This document shows, in pieces, positions 51,539-60,549 of a DNA stretch of 64,000 nt. Source of the stretch: JAKPQD01 sp029572965 (GTDB lineage: Bacteria > Bacteroidota > Bacteroidia > Bacteroidales > DTGW01); contig DAOSPF010000009.1 in the NCBI GenBank assembly GCA_035374585.1, positions 4,596 through 68,595 of the forward strand. Reading direction: 5' to 3'. Below the pieces are notes generated by a model that saw only the letters and a list, made by a program, of their open reading frames with translations, was not told the origin of the DNA and made no database searches. The position numbers were made by a program, and so were the translations under genes. The first letter of the stretch is position 1. Each line of letters begins with the position of its first letter.

Positions 51539-51655
51539 CCAATTAGCGAATTAGCAAATGTGATAATTAGCAAATGAAAATACAAAATATTGTCAATTAG
51601 TTAATTCGAAAATGGGAATTCAATTAGCTAATTCTCGAATTAACTAATTTGCTAA
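51539..51655. repeat. AT-rich word repeats between convergent genes
   Basis: Repeated variants of AATTAGC/TAATTAGCAAAT and inverted TTAGCTAATTCTCGAATTAACTAA. May act as a weak bidirectional terminator by forming hairpins; no GC-rich stem. Confidence 0.45.
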
Positions 51656-52915
51656 TTACAATATCATTCCCGCCCCTACCGTTTCGTTTGTTCCTTCTTC
51701 AATAAGTACAAGGCTTCCGGTAATCCTGTTTTTCTTATAGGCATCATAAGCCAACGGGCGTGTGGTTTTTATTCTCACACGGGCTATTTCGTTCATCTTT
51801 AGCTGCTTTTCACCAGTAAGCTCGTCCAGGGTATTGATATCAACCTTAAAAACCACGTCACTAATCATGCACCGGGCATCGGCAGTGGTATGCCTGAGGT
51901 GATATTTGGCTCCCACATTCATAGGCCGTTCGTTAAGCCAGCAAAGCATAATATCAAGCTCTTTACTTACCAATGGCAGACTGTCAGGCTTAACCAACAT
52001 GTCGCCACGCGAAATGTCAATATCATCTTCCAATTGAACAGAAACAGACTGTGGAGCATAAGCTTCTTCAACAGATCCATTAAACACATCAATAGATTTA
52101 ATCACAGACTCCAGTCCAGAAGGCAAAACGACCACCGCATCGCCTTTTTTAAAGACACCCCCGGCTATACGGCCAGCATACCCGCGATAATCGTGATATG
52201 TATCGCTATATGGCCTGATAATATATTGCACCGGGAACCTTGCATCGGTATGGTTGATATCCCCGGCAATATGAACGTTTTCCAATATATGCATCAATGT
52301 TGGGCCGTTGTACCAATGCATTTTCTCTGACCTCTCAACAACATTATCCCCTTTTAACGCACTAATAGGCACATACCAAACATCACGCACGTCTAACTTT
52401 GATGAAATGGCTTCAATCTGCGAACATATCTCATCAAACCTCGACTGAGCGTAATCCACCAAATCCATTTTGTTTATACAAAAGACTATGTGGGGAATAC
52501 CTAACAATGAAGCAATGTAAGCATGACGTATTGTCTGCTCCACAACACCATTACGTGCATCAACAAGTATTAATGCCAGATTAGCTGTTGATGCCCCCGT
52601 AACCATATTGCGGGTGTATTGTATATGCCCGGGAGTATCAGCTATGATAAATTTACGCTTGGGTGTAGCAAAGTATCGATACGCAACGTCAATAGTAATA
52701 CCCTGTTCGCGTTCAGCCCTTAAACCATCAGTAAGCAAAGCAAGGTTTACATATTCTTCTCCACGTCTTTTGCTAGCCTGTTCAAGTGCTTCGAGCTGGT
52801 CAGCAAAGATAGCCTTGCTATCATAAAGCAAACGGCCTATCAACGTACTTTTCCCATCATCAACACTTCCGGCGGTAGTGAAGCGCAAAAGCTCCATATC
52901 TAAATATCCAGACAT
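51656..52915 (-). CDS. cysN: Sulfate adenylyltransferase subunit 1 (GTPase)
   Basis: A 419-residue EF-Tu-like GTPase. G1 GSVDDGKST, switch region ERQGITID-like (REQGITIDVAYRYF), G3 DTPGH, G4 NKMD, then two beta-barrel domains. It powers APS formation from sulfate and ATP with CysD. The usual fused or adjacent APS kinase (cysC) and APS/PAPS reductase are not in the window. Met7 is an alternative start. Confidence 0.95.
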   Translation of the reverse strand: MSGYLDMELLRFTTAGSVDDGKSTLIGRLLYDSKAIFADQLEALEQASKRRGEEYVNLALLTDGLRAEREQGITIDVAYRYFATPKRKFIIADTPGHIQYTRNMVTGASTANLALILVDARNGVVEQTIRHAYIASLLGIPHIVFCINKMDLVDYAQSRFDEICSQIEAISSKLDVRDVWYVPISALKGDNVVERSEKMHWYNGPTLMHILENVHIAGDINHTDARFPVQYIIRPYSDTYHDYRGYAGRIAGGVFKKGDAVVVLPSGLESVIKSIDVFNGSVEEAYAPQSVSVQLEDDIDISRGDMLVKPDSLPLVSKELDIMLCWLNERPMNVGAKYHLRHTTADARCMISDVVFKVDINTLDELTGEKQLKMNEIARVRIKTTRPLAYDAYKKNRITGSLVLIEEGTNETVGAGMIL

Positions 52916-53011
52916 ACTATTTTTGAATCAAAAACCAAGAGTCAAGAATCAAGAAGATTTCAAAATTCATAGAAACTAAACCATTGGTCATTAGTAATTT
53001 GTAATTAATCA

Positions 53012-53917
53012 TTAAAAATATCCTTCTTTTTTACGGTCTTCCATGGCCGACTCTGAGCGTTTGTCGTCAAAGCGAGTTCCGCGCTCAGTAGTACGCGAAG
53101 CAGCCACTTCATTGATAATATCTTCAACCGTAGAGGCCGGAGACTCAACACCTCCTGTACAAGTCATATCTCCTATGGTACGAAAACGCACCTGCATGCG
53201 AGCTAATTTATCCGAAGGTTTCAGCATAATATATGGACACTGAGCAAGCAGCACCCCGTCGCGAATGATCATATCCCGCTCGTGAGTGAAGTATAAGCTT
53301 GGAAGTGGAATATTTTCCAAATAAATATATTGCCAGACGTCCAATTCAGTCCAGTTACTCAATGGAAACACCCGAAAATGTTCGCCCATGTGTTTACGGC
53401 CATTGAAAATGTTCCACAGTTCAGGTCGTTGGTTTTTGGGATCCCATTGGCCAAATTCATCACGATGTGAAAAGAACCGCTCTTTAGCGCGAGCCTTTTC
53501 CTCGTCACGGCGACCGCCTCCCATAGCCGCATCAAACTTAAATTCCTCGATAGCATCCAGCAATGTCACTGTTTGCAATACATTACGACTGGCATTAAAG
53601 CCTTTTTCTTCCACTACCTTACCGGCATCAATAGAGTCCTGTACAAGACGGACAATACATTGCGTCCCGGTATCTTCCATCAGCTTATCCCGATAGTCAA
53701 GGGTTTCCTGAAAGTTATGCCCTGTGTCGATGTGCAATAAAGGAAAAGGAACCTTAGCTGGCCAAAAAGCCTTACGGGCAATATGAAACATCACGATAGA
53801 ATCTTTGCCCCCGCTAAAAAGCAAAGCAGGCCGTTCAAACTGGGCAGCCACCTCACGGATAACGTACATCGACTCAGACTCTAACTCCCGTAAATGATTG
53901 ATTGTATAATTCTTCAT
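53012..53917 (-). CDS. cysD: Sulfate adenylyltransferase subunit 2
   Basis: About 301 residues from ATG 53917; a TTG at 53932 is in frame but less likely. PP-loop ATP pyrophosphatase motif SGGKDSIVMFHI, then KVPFPLLHIDTGHNF, GGGRRDEEKARAKER, and the typical CysD C-terminus ending in KKEGYF. It pairs with CysN, 96 bases downstream, for sulfate activation. Sulfite from this pathway could feed both cysteine synthesis and the ComA-like enzyme at 33.2 kb (inference). Confidence 0.95.
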   Translation of the reverse strand: MKNYTINHLRELESESMYVIREVAAQFERPALLFSGGKDSIVMFHIARKAFWPAKVPFPLLHIDTGHNFQETLDYRDKLMEDTGTQCIVRLVQDSIDAGKVVEEKGFNASRNVLQTVTLLDAIEEFKFDAAMGGGRRDEEKARAKERFFSHRDEFGQWDPKNQRPELWNIFNGRKHMGEHFRVFPLSNWTELDVWQYIYLENIPLPSLYFTHERDMIIRDGVLLAQCPYIMLKPSDKLARMQVRFRTIGDMTCTGGVESPASTVEDIINEVAASRTTERGTRFDDKRSESAMEDRKKEGYF

Positions 53918-54109
53918 TATAGCGTAATTCAACAGTTACAAACAACAATTTAAGCACTATAAACCAGTTGCACAAATTATTGTTCGCCTGCGAAATTAAT
54001 AAAAAGTAGCCACTCGTAAAATAAGAGTTAAAAATATTTATATCTGATTATATTTTTTAAAAGAACCAAAAATTTCTAGTTCTTTTCACAACCTCACTTT
54101 TAAAAAAAA

Positions 54110-54802
54110 CTATTTCACATTAGTAACTTCTATGGTTTTCTTATATTTTTTCAATATTTTATCTACTAACTTATGCCTATTTACTTCCATTGAAAATGAC
54201 TTGGTCTGGACTTTATTACTGTAATACAAAAATTTGTGTTCCTTTTTATCCACCACTACAAATGTTGCGTCAATAACTGATGGAAGCGGGATCATATACA
54301 CTGTAACCATCCCCAAAGTTAAAACACTTGTTACAACCATTAATGTAATTGAAGCAGCCATGCTTCTTTTAATTTGATTATTCATAAATCCATTATAATA
54401 TAAAAATCCATAATAACGGCCAGGATATTTACTAATAATTGAATCCAAATCCTTTCCAATTGGAACCATAGGAAATACGTTATTGTCAATTTTTTTTATT
54501 TTCTCTAAAGTCCCAATAATATTATCTTGAGTCTTAAAGTCATTGATCAGCATTGAATCATTTATAATGATTCCTTTAGCTGGGAATTGCCCAAGAATTA
54601 ATTTATTCAATGTATCTCTCACAGATTGGGTGAATTCGGGAGAGGTTTGTCTTTCATTATTCTTAATTGTTGTAACAAAACCAAATGGAGAAAACAAATA
54701 AATAGTATCAATTTGCACCCCAACATAATTTGGATTCACTTTTTGAGCATTTACACATAATGAGAATAGGAGAATTGCAATTAGAAAATTGATTTTTTTC
54801 AT
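54110..54802 (-). CDS. Exported membrane-associated protein of unknown function
   Basis: A 230-residue protein with a signal peptide (residues 1-20, CVNAQ), a soluble middle part, one hydrophobic segment at about 148-170 (ITLMVVTSVLTLGMVTVYMI), and a C-terminal beta region (FVVVDKKEHKFLYYSNK). No family recognised; the overall plan recalls outer-membrane-associated GNA1162/DUF799-like proteins, a weak impression. It overlaps the next gene upstream by 4 bases, so the pair is co-translated. Confidence 0.7.
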   Translation of the reverse strand: MKKINFLIAILLFSLCVNAQKVNPNYVGVQIDTIYLFSPFGFVTTIKNNERQTSPEFTQSVRDTLNKLILGQFPAKGIIINDSMLINDFKTQDNIIGTLEKIKKIDNNVFPMVPIGKDLDSIISKYPGRYYGFLYYNGFMNNQIKRSMAASITLMVVTSVLTLGMVTVYMIPLPSVIDATFVVVDKKEHKFLYYSNKVQTKSFSMEVNRHKLVDKILKKYKKTIEVTNVK

Positions 54803-56037
54803 ATTTTACTAGGTTTTTGAGCAGAAAATGATTTATTGGGGAATAAAGGTAAGTAATACCTCAGATTTATATTAAACGTTTTAAGGTCAGGAAAACCATT
54901 ATCAGCAACTCTAATATTATATCCAGCACTGATTGTTAAAAAATTAAAACCATATCCAAATTCAGGACGAATTACAAATAAGTTTTTTTTATAGTTTGTA
55001 TACAAAATAGGACATATTCCAAAGCGCAAAGGTTTTAAAATAGAAATAAGATATATTTTATAGCCATCAATATTGCTAGAGAAATTTCTTAACCAAGATC
55101 CACCGTAAAAGATTGTACTATTTACAGTATAAGGATTAAACTGATGCTTGTCATTAAGAGTAAAACTGCCCCTCCCAAAACCTGTTTCAACTTCAAGACC
55201 ATGGTTGTAAGTCAAACCTCCAATAAAAAACAGTCCTTCATAATAGCGCATAAAATCATAGCTCTTAGCTGCAGTTTGTACTTCTTCTAATTTATTTTTT
55301 TGAATAAAACAACGCTTATAAAACAAGCTCTGCAAACTCATTATTTGTGCAACAAAAACAGGTCTATTTTCATACTTTAAAGCTATACTCAAAGATGTGT
55401 CAACTATTTGCTTTTTCAAAATATCCAATGTATCTAAATGCTTTAAATATGCACCTTTATTGTCCTTCAAATAAAACTGGGCTTTATAATAATACAAAGA
55501 AGCTTTTTGAGGTTCATTTGCTATTGCCATGTTTATCCAATAGAATGCAGAATCTAAATGGCCATTAAATTGAGCTTTAAAACCATTTTGCGCATAACTA
55601 CTACTTATTGACAAATTAGGTGAAAGCTTTTTCCAAGATGGGCAAGGACAATAATCATAGGGAATACAATTCCTGTTTTTATCAATATAATACCAACTTG
55701 AATATTCAGGTTCATTATTAAAATTAGAACTTTCAATTATCTGTCCTAAATGTAAAGGGTTATAATTCTCTATAAACAATTGTTCATTGGCAAATGGAAT
55801 TAAAATATTATCTAATGTATCAATAGCTCCATACCTAAAATCCCTTGATTGGACAATTATTACAGAATCATTGTAATTCTGAATTCTATTATATTTAGCT
55901 GGAATTAGAATCTTACCAGTATATTTATTTTTAATTCCATACTTAGCTTCAGCTTCAAAAGGAACAATATTTTGAGAAAAAACAGATGTTTTGGCCAAAG
56001 TATCTATTAAGACAATTACTAAAAATATCTTCATCAT
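54799..56037 (-). CDS. Exported protein with WG-like repeat, TPR-like and beta-barrel-like regions
   Basis: A 412-residue protein. Signal peptide (residues 1-21, VFSQ). Residues about 24-110 have the WG/KWG repeat pattern (YGIKNKYTGKILIPAKYNRIQ, YGAIDTLDNILIPF). Residues about 150-250 are helical and TPR-like (KAQFNGHLDSAFYWINMAIA, ASLYYYKAQFYLKD). The C-terminal 150 residues are beta-rich with aromatic strands (YYEGLFFIGGLTYNHGLEVE, FAYGFNFLTISAGYNIRV-like) and could be an outer-membrane barrel. Function unknown; coupled to the gene at 54110. Confidence 0.7.
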   Translation of the reverse strand: MMKIFLVIVLIDTLAKTSVFSQNIVPFEAEAKYGIKNKYTGKILIPAKYNRIQNYNDSVIIVQSRDFRYGAIDTLDNILIPFANEQLFIENYNPLHLGQIIESSNFNNEPEYSSWYYIDKNRNCIPYDYCPCPSWKKLSPNLSISSSYAQNGFKAQFNGHLDSAFYWINMAIANEPQKASLYYYKAQFYLKDNKGAYLKHLDTLDILKKQIVDTSLSIALKYENRPVFVAQIMSLQSLFYKRCFIQKNKLEEVQTAAKSYDFMRYYEGLFFIGGLTYNHGLEVETGFGRGSFTLNDKHQFNPYTVNSTIFYGGSWLRNFSSNIDGYKIYLISILKPLRFGICPILYTNYKKNLFVIRPEFGYGFNFLTISAGYNIRVADNGFPDLKTFNINLRYYLPLFPNKSFSAQKPSKI

Positions 56038-56067
56038 ATTTATTCAAGTTAATATAACAATTACCCC

Positions 56068-56862
56068 CTAATTACTATATGTATGCACGCTATTTGCCGC
56101 AGATGGCAGGTAGTTAATACCAAACCAGGCCACAATAAGCACTACAAACGAGATGAAAAGCAGGAAATACGCCAGGTTCTCGTTCTGTTTATGACGGAAA
56201 CGGATGTGAATATAAACAAGATAAGCCAACCAAGTCAGGAGTGCCCATGTTTCTTTTGGATCCCAGGTCCAGTAATGTCCCCAGGCTTCCTTAGCCCAGA
56301 AAGCACCAAAAATCAGACCCAATGATAAAAATGTAAAACCTACAGACACCAAATTATCTGCAAGTTTCAACACATCATCATTGACATGTCTGTTTCTGAA
56401 AAACATTTCAAACAATGCTTTGGCTGAAACCAAAGCAGAAGCAGCCAAAACTGCATAGGAAATCATATACACAATTACATGCGGCGCAAACCATGGACTT
56501 TGAAGGGCTGGCATCAGCGTTTTGTCGTGTGCTTCAACAAATACAATGTTCAGGATGAGGAACATCAAAGCCAACCCACAGCTATAAGGGACAATCCATT
56601 TGATACCCCAACGCAAATAAGTAAGATAACCGGCCAACACCAAAAAGAAAGCATACCAAAGACGTGTTTCGCCTAATGTCCGTAAAGGCAAGCGGTCAAG
56701 TCCGGCCCAAAACGCTCCTATAAAAGTTCCAAGAACCGCTAAACCAGTTATTATAGCAGCATTTCCCCAGAGTTTATTTTTTGAAGTATATAAAAACACG
56801 CTTCCTGCCACATAAAAAAGAGCAGAAACAGCAGCAAAATATGGAAATTCAAGCCAAGTCAT
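56068..56862 (-). CDS. ccsA: Cytochrome c biogenesis protein CcsA (system II haem handling)
   Basis: A 264-residue polytopic inner-membrane protein (about seven to eight helices). The WWD haem motif is clear: WGHYWTWDPKETWALLTW, with conserved His in the flanking helices (VIVYMISYAV, YIHIRFRHK). CcsA and ResB form the haem delivery and ligation complex for c-type cytochromes. The fused form ResBC is common in some lineages; here the two genes are separate, with resB upstream and a repeat array between. Confidence 0.92.
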   Translation of the reverse strand: MTWLEFPYFAAVSALFYVAGSVFLYTSKNKLWGNAAIITGLAVLGTFIGAFWAGLDRLPLRTLGETRLWYAFFLVLAGYLTYLRWGIKWIVPYSCGLALMFLILNIVFVEAHDKTLMPALQSPWFAPHVIVYMISYAVLAASALVSAKALFEMFFRNRHVNDDVLKLADNLVSVGFTFLSLGLIFGAFWAKEAWGHYWTWDPKETWALLTWLAYLVYIHIRFRHKQNENLAYFLLFISFVVLIVAWFGINYLPSAANSVHTYSN

Positions 56863-56913
56863 AAATTAATTGTTAATTGTTAATTATAAATTGTTAATTG
56901 ATAGTAATCAACC

Positions 56914-56969
56914 ATTTATCATTTATCATTTATCATTTATCATTTATCATTTATCATTTATCATTTACC
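56914..56969. repeat. Heptanucleotide tandem array (ATTTATC)n
   Basis: Seven perfect copies of ATTTATC (56914-56962) followed by one imperfect ATTTACC. The resB stop codon (minus-strand TGA, complement of 56961-56963) lies in the array edge, so the coding sequence stops at the first repeat it meets; copy-number change would alter only the resB-ccsA spacing. Confidence 0.9.
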
Positions 56970-58205
56970 ATTTGTATTCAGTCTTTTTTCTTTTTTCTTT
57001 GTCCAAAAGCTAATAATAATGCCAGCCATACTTAGTATAATACCCAGATAAACGGCAGGAACCCACGGGTCACGGACAGCTTCAATAATACTAAGTTTTG
57101 AAAACTTCCCTTTTTCTTTATCATAGCCGGTTTGATAAAGCTTCCATCCGGCTATAGCAAATGGTTTGTTCACTTCAAGCAGAACATTCTTCTTAATGTC
57201 ATTATGAACAAGGATTTCAATTTTTGAACTAAACTTTTTCGGCTCGGGCAAGGTCATTGCTAAAAGATAAGTAGAATCGAGGTAAAAAACACCGGCAGAC
57301 TGGACAGGACTACTGCTGTTTATCCAGGCTTCCTTAGTCTGGCCGGTTTTGTTATTGAAACATTTTACAAAAGCAGCCTGCACAGCCAAAGAATCTTCAG
57401 ACACAACAAAACCTTTTGAAGAGTCTGCCTTTGCTGATGGAAGATATTCTACAATCTCAATACTGAAATTTTTGAGTTTAAATAATTTTCCTTTTTCAAT
57501 TAATGGAAGATTGTTTTTCACCTTGCTTTCAATCTCCATTGTCGCACTTTTAACCAATGCAAGCTTGGCCGGAAATTCGTCTATGCTGAAATCATCCAGT
57601 TTAATAGCAAACGGCAAGGTATGCCAACTGTAATCCTTATCATAAGCCATATTAACAGTCTGCCCTTCTTCTACGGCAACCTGGAAGCGTTTTAGGTCAG
57701 ACGAAGACAACCCGGCTGCCATAACAACAATCCACATCCCCAGATGGCTGGCAACAAAGCCAATATCCGCGACTTTAAAAGTTGAAATCCGCCTAACAAC
57801 AACAAGACCAAGTGTTGTAAGCAGATATATGCTGGAAATAGTAAACAGCCAGCTCCCTTGCAATTTATTCAGTTTAAGAACCATTGTTGGCTGGCCTTCT
57901 AACACTTGAGGCACTACAGCCATAGCCAATGCAATAAGAGAAAATAAAACAATGGCCCCCAAACAAGCAGGAACTTCGGACAACCAGCGAACAACATAAA
58001 TTTTGCGAAATGAAAAATAAACGCACGGGATAAGTGCCATAAAAACAAGCCCAAGAATGGCGTTATATGGATAAACTGGCATTTCCACAATGGCCGCAGA
58101 AAGCATATCCAGCATAACTCCAATTATCATAAGTCCTGCAACAATAGCAGCACTTTCTTTATAGCCCCAGGGCTTCTCCCATGTTTTGCGTTTAACTTCT
58201 GCCAT
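56961..58205 (-). CDS. resB: ResB-like cytochrome c biogenesis protein
   Basis: A 414-residue inner-membrane protein: several N-terminal helices (AIVAGLMIIGVMLDML, YNAILGLVFMALIPCVYF), a large periplasmic domain (about residues 175-370, beta-rich, FSIDEFPAKLALVKSATMEI), and a C-terminal helix (VYLGIILSMAGIIISFW) then a basic tail. It works with CcsA. The tail ends in a repeat array. It has its own -7 element at 58246. Confidence 0.87.
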   Translation of the reverse strand: MAEVKRKTWEKPWGYKESAAIVAGLMIIGVMLDMLSAAIVEMPVYPYNAILGLVFMALIPCVYFSFRKIYVVRWLSEVPACLGAIVLFSLIALAMAVVPQVLEGQPTMVLKLNKLQGSWLFTISSIYLLTTLGLVVVRRISTFKVADIGFVASHLGMWIVVMAAGLSSSDLKRFQVAVEEGQTVNMAYDKDYSWHTLPFAIKLDDFSIDEFPAKLALVKSATMEIESKVKNNLPLIEKGKLFKLKNFSIEIVEYLPSAKADSSKGFVVSEDSLAVQAAFVKCFNNKTGQTKEAWINSSSPVQSAGVFYLDSTYLLAMTLPEPKKFSSKIEILVHNDIKKNVLLEVNKPFAIAGWKLYQTGYDKEKGKFSKLSIIEAVRDPWVPAVYLGIILSMAGIIISFWTKKKEKRLNTNGK

Positions 58206-58245
58206 TAATAATTAGATTTCAATAATAAATAAACGTCTTAAACAC

Positions 58246-58253
58246 CAAATATA
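58246..58253 (-). promoter_or_regulatory. -7 promoter element for resB
   Basis: TATATTTG on the minus strand, 41 bases before the resB start codon. Confidence 0.4.
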
Positions 58254-58369
58254 AATATTTTAAAGACAAATATCCGGCAGAATTGACAAAGCATTAACTC
58301 ATAAATAAAAAAGCTTCGACATTCCACAATAAATGGCAAATCGAAGCCTAAGCCGAAAAAAAACGTTTC

Positions 58370-58669
58370 TTACTCAAAAGCATTTACAGCGCAATGTAGA
58401 ACCCTGTTTCCTGCAAGATGATAAGCAATTCTGAGCGACTCAGCTATTTCTGCTTCTGTTGCGCCCATCTTTCGGGCAACATCTGATATCCCCTTTACCC
58501 CGGACGAACCAGCATAAGCGTCCAAAGCTAAAAGAATCAGAAATTTTGTTTTAACATCAATAGCACCGGGAGCCAACACTTTGTCATGCTGGGCAGATAC
58601 CATCTGAAAAAATTCCGAATCAACTTTTCCAAGTTTTTCAATGAATGGAGGATAGTGCTTCATAATCAT
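58370..58669 (-). CDS. Carboxymuconolactone decarboxylase/AhpD-like protein lacking CxxC
   Basis: A 99-residue helical protein of the AhpD-like fold: PPFIEKLGKVDSEFFQMVSA, LAPGAIDVKTKFLILLALDA, RKMGATEAEIAESLRIAYHL. In redox-active members the turn after the ALDA helix contains CxxC; here it reads GSSGVKG, so no disulfide cycling is possible. A single Cys is near the end (VLHCAVNAF). Its role in the cell is unknown. Met3 is an alternative start. Confidence 0.85.
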   Translation of the reverse strand: MIMKHYPPFIEKLGKVDSEFFQMVSAQHDKVLAPGAIDVKTKFLILLALDAYAGSSGVKGISDVARKMGATEAEIAESLRIAYHLAGNRVLHCAVNAFE

Positions 58670-58757
58670 TTATTTAAAGTTTGACAATGTTTATTTCCAC
58701 AAAAGAACCAATAGTCCCGTTCAGTTTCGTTACCCTATGGTAATAAATGCAACAAGG

Positions 58758-59330
58758 TCAGACTTTGCACATTTCGCGCCTGATACGGCTCAACGACTGA
58801 GGTGTAACGCCTATAAATGATGCAATGTAATATTGCGGGATGCGTTGTTGGATGTGCCTGAAGTCCGAAAGAAAATTCAAATACCGCTGCTCTGCTGTAG
58901 CTGTAAACGTTGTGACAATATGATTTATTGCTTTGGCAAAAGTCATTTCGAGGTATAAACGACCGAAACGCTCTCCGGTAGAGACTTTTTTGTAAAACAA
59001 TTGCATATTGTTGTATGAAATGGTATAAACCACGGTATCTTCCAATGCATAAAAGGTTTTCTTTGAAGGTGTGCGATGGATAAAGCTTTCAAAGTCGCAA
59101 ACAAATTCATTTTCAGCACTGAAAAAGAACGTCACTTCCTTTCCATCGTTGTTAACGCAATGCCGCAGCAAACCTTTTTCGACAAAAACAAACTCTTTAC
59201 AAACTTCACCTTCTGTCAACAAACGCTCGTTTTCTTTCAGCTCTTTCTTTACAAAAAGCTGTTCGATAACATCAATATCCTCATCGGTAAGGCTAACAAA
59301 ACGTTTTATAGCATCAATTAGGGTTTGCAT
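58758..59330 (-). CDS. Crp/Fnr family transcriptional regulator
   Basis: A 190-residue protein with an N-terminal cyclic-nucleotide-binding-like beta roll (LLTEGEVCKEFVFVEKGLLR, FVCDFESFIH) and a C-terminal winged helix (IPQYYIASFIGVTPQSLSRI). The FNR-type cluster Cys set is absent and the cAMP pocket motif is degenerate, so the ligand is unknown. Divergent neighbours are not present; it may regulate the small AhpD-like gene downstream by 88 bases. Confidence 0.9.
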   Translation of the reverse strand: MQTLIDAIKRFVSLTDEDIDVIEQLFVKKELKENERLLTEGEVCKEFVFVEKGLLRHCVNNDGKEVTFFFSAENEFVCDFESFIHRTPSKKTFYALEDTVVYTISYNNMQLFYKKVSTGERFGRLYLEMTFAKAINHIVTTFTATAEQRYLNFLSDFRHIQQRIPQYYIASFIGVTPQSLSRIRREMCKV

Positions 59331-59374
59331 AAATAATAATCAGACTTTCAAATATATAACAATATTAAAATCTA

Positions 59375-60268
59375 TCACCTTTTTTCTCCACCTCTATTAA
59401 TACTCACCAGATACACCCCAAAGCAAACCAGCAAGCCTGCTGAAATGTTTATCCAGTTTAATGTGTCTGTACCAGTCAGAAAAGCCATAACAACAGACAC
59501 CACAGGCTGAATGTAAATATAAATGCTGACTGTAGTAGGACTAAGATGCCTAATACCATAATTGATAAGGAAATAAGTCAGCACTGTTGTACAAATAACA
59601 ATATAGAAAAGGGCTGCATAAATACTCATTGGCAGTTGTGACCATTGCACAGCCAACATAGGCTTAATGCCAAACGGCAAATAAAGCAGAGAGCCAAATA
59701 AGAAGGTCCATTTCAGCACAAAAACCGAGTCGTACTTTTGCATCAGGGGTTTGGCGTACATCATGTAAATGGCAAATGATGCAGAGTTGACTAAAAGGAG
59801 GATGTCGCCGGTCAGATGCTCCGGGTTGTAAGCCACAAGGCCTTTACTCCCTGCCAACAACAAAGCGCCTGAGGCACCTATTATAATCCCTGAAACTTTC
59901 AGTTTTGTAACTTTTTCCTTGAGTATCAGAGCCGCCATAACCAGCACAAACACGGGGTTGCTGGTAATAATGATAGCCGAATCGATAGGCGATGACAAGC
60001 TCAAGCCTTTGATAAAAAGGAATTGGTTTAAGAATACGCCTAAAAGTCCAGCAATAAAAAGGTTTTTATATTCAGGCCTTCCATTTACCATGCTATTGCG
60101 AGTTATGAAAGCAATGGCCCAAAACAACATTGTTGAAGGCAGGATGCGCAGAAAAATAACTGCTTCAGGACTTATATAGCCCATTGTCTTTTTGGCGATA
60201 ACATAGTTAACGCCATACAAAAAGTTACCTGCAAATAAAGCCAAATGCGCTTTGAACCTAAGGGACAT
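59375..60268 (-). CDS. EamA (DMT superfamily) transporter
   Basis: A 297-residue inner-membrane protein with ten helices in two EamA halves (NFLYGVNYVIAKKTMG, PVFVLVMAALILKEKV; then YFLINYGIRHLSPTTVSIYI, PVVSVVMAFLTGTDTL). Probable metabolite exporter; substrate unknown. Ends 44 bases upstream of the Crp-family gene on the same strand. Confidence 0.9.
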   Translation of the reverse strand: MSLRFKAHLALFAGNFLYGVNYVIAKKTMGYISPEAVIFLRILPSTMLFWAIAFITRNSMVNGRPEYKNLFIAGLLGVFLNQFLFIKGLSLSSPIDSAIIITSNPVFVLVMAALILKEKVTKLKVSGIIIGASGALLLAGSKGLVAYNPEHLTGDILLLVNSASFAIYMMYAKPLMQKYDSVFVLKWTFLFGSLLYLPFGIKPMLAVQWSQLPMSIYAALFYIVICTTVLTYFLINYGIRHLSPTTVSIYIYIQPVVSVVMAFLTGTDTLNWINISAGLLVCFGVYLVSINRGGEKR

Positions 60269-60518
60269 AGTTTTGTTTTAGATTGCAAAAGTGGCATTTT
60301 TTTTCAAGCTTTAACAAGGTAAAAAAACAAACATTTAACATTAAACACTCAAAGTCTTAAAGAAAATGAGCTAACTTGCCACCTGTTTATTAAGTATTAC
60401 ATTCATTCTAAAAAACATTCACCCATTTTTAATCTAATACTTTAAGTAAAATCATACAAAAATTCTTTTGGTCTTAAAAATTTAGTTCGGATGAATGATG
60501 TAGATTAAAACAAAAACC

Positions 60519-60526
60519 TAAATTTG
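60519..60526 (+). promoter_or_regulatory. -7 promoter element for the second sigma factor module
   Basis: TAAATTTG fits TAnnTTTG, 24 bases before the GTG start of the sigma factor at 60550. The intergenic region is 60269-60549. Confidence 0.4.
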
Positions 60527-60549
60527 TTGGCGAAAAATGCCCCTTCAGC

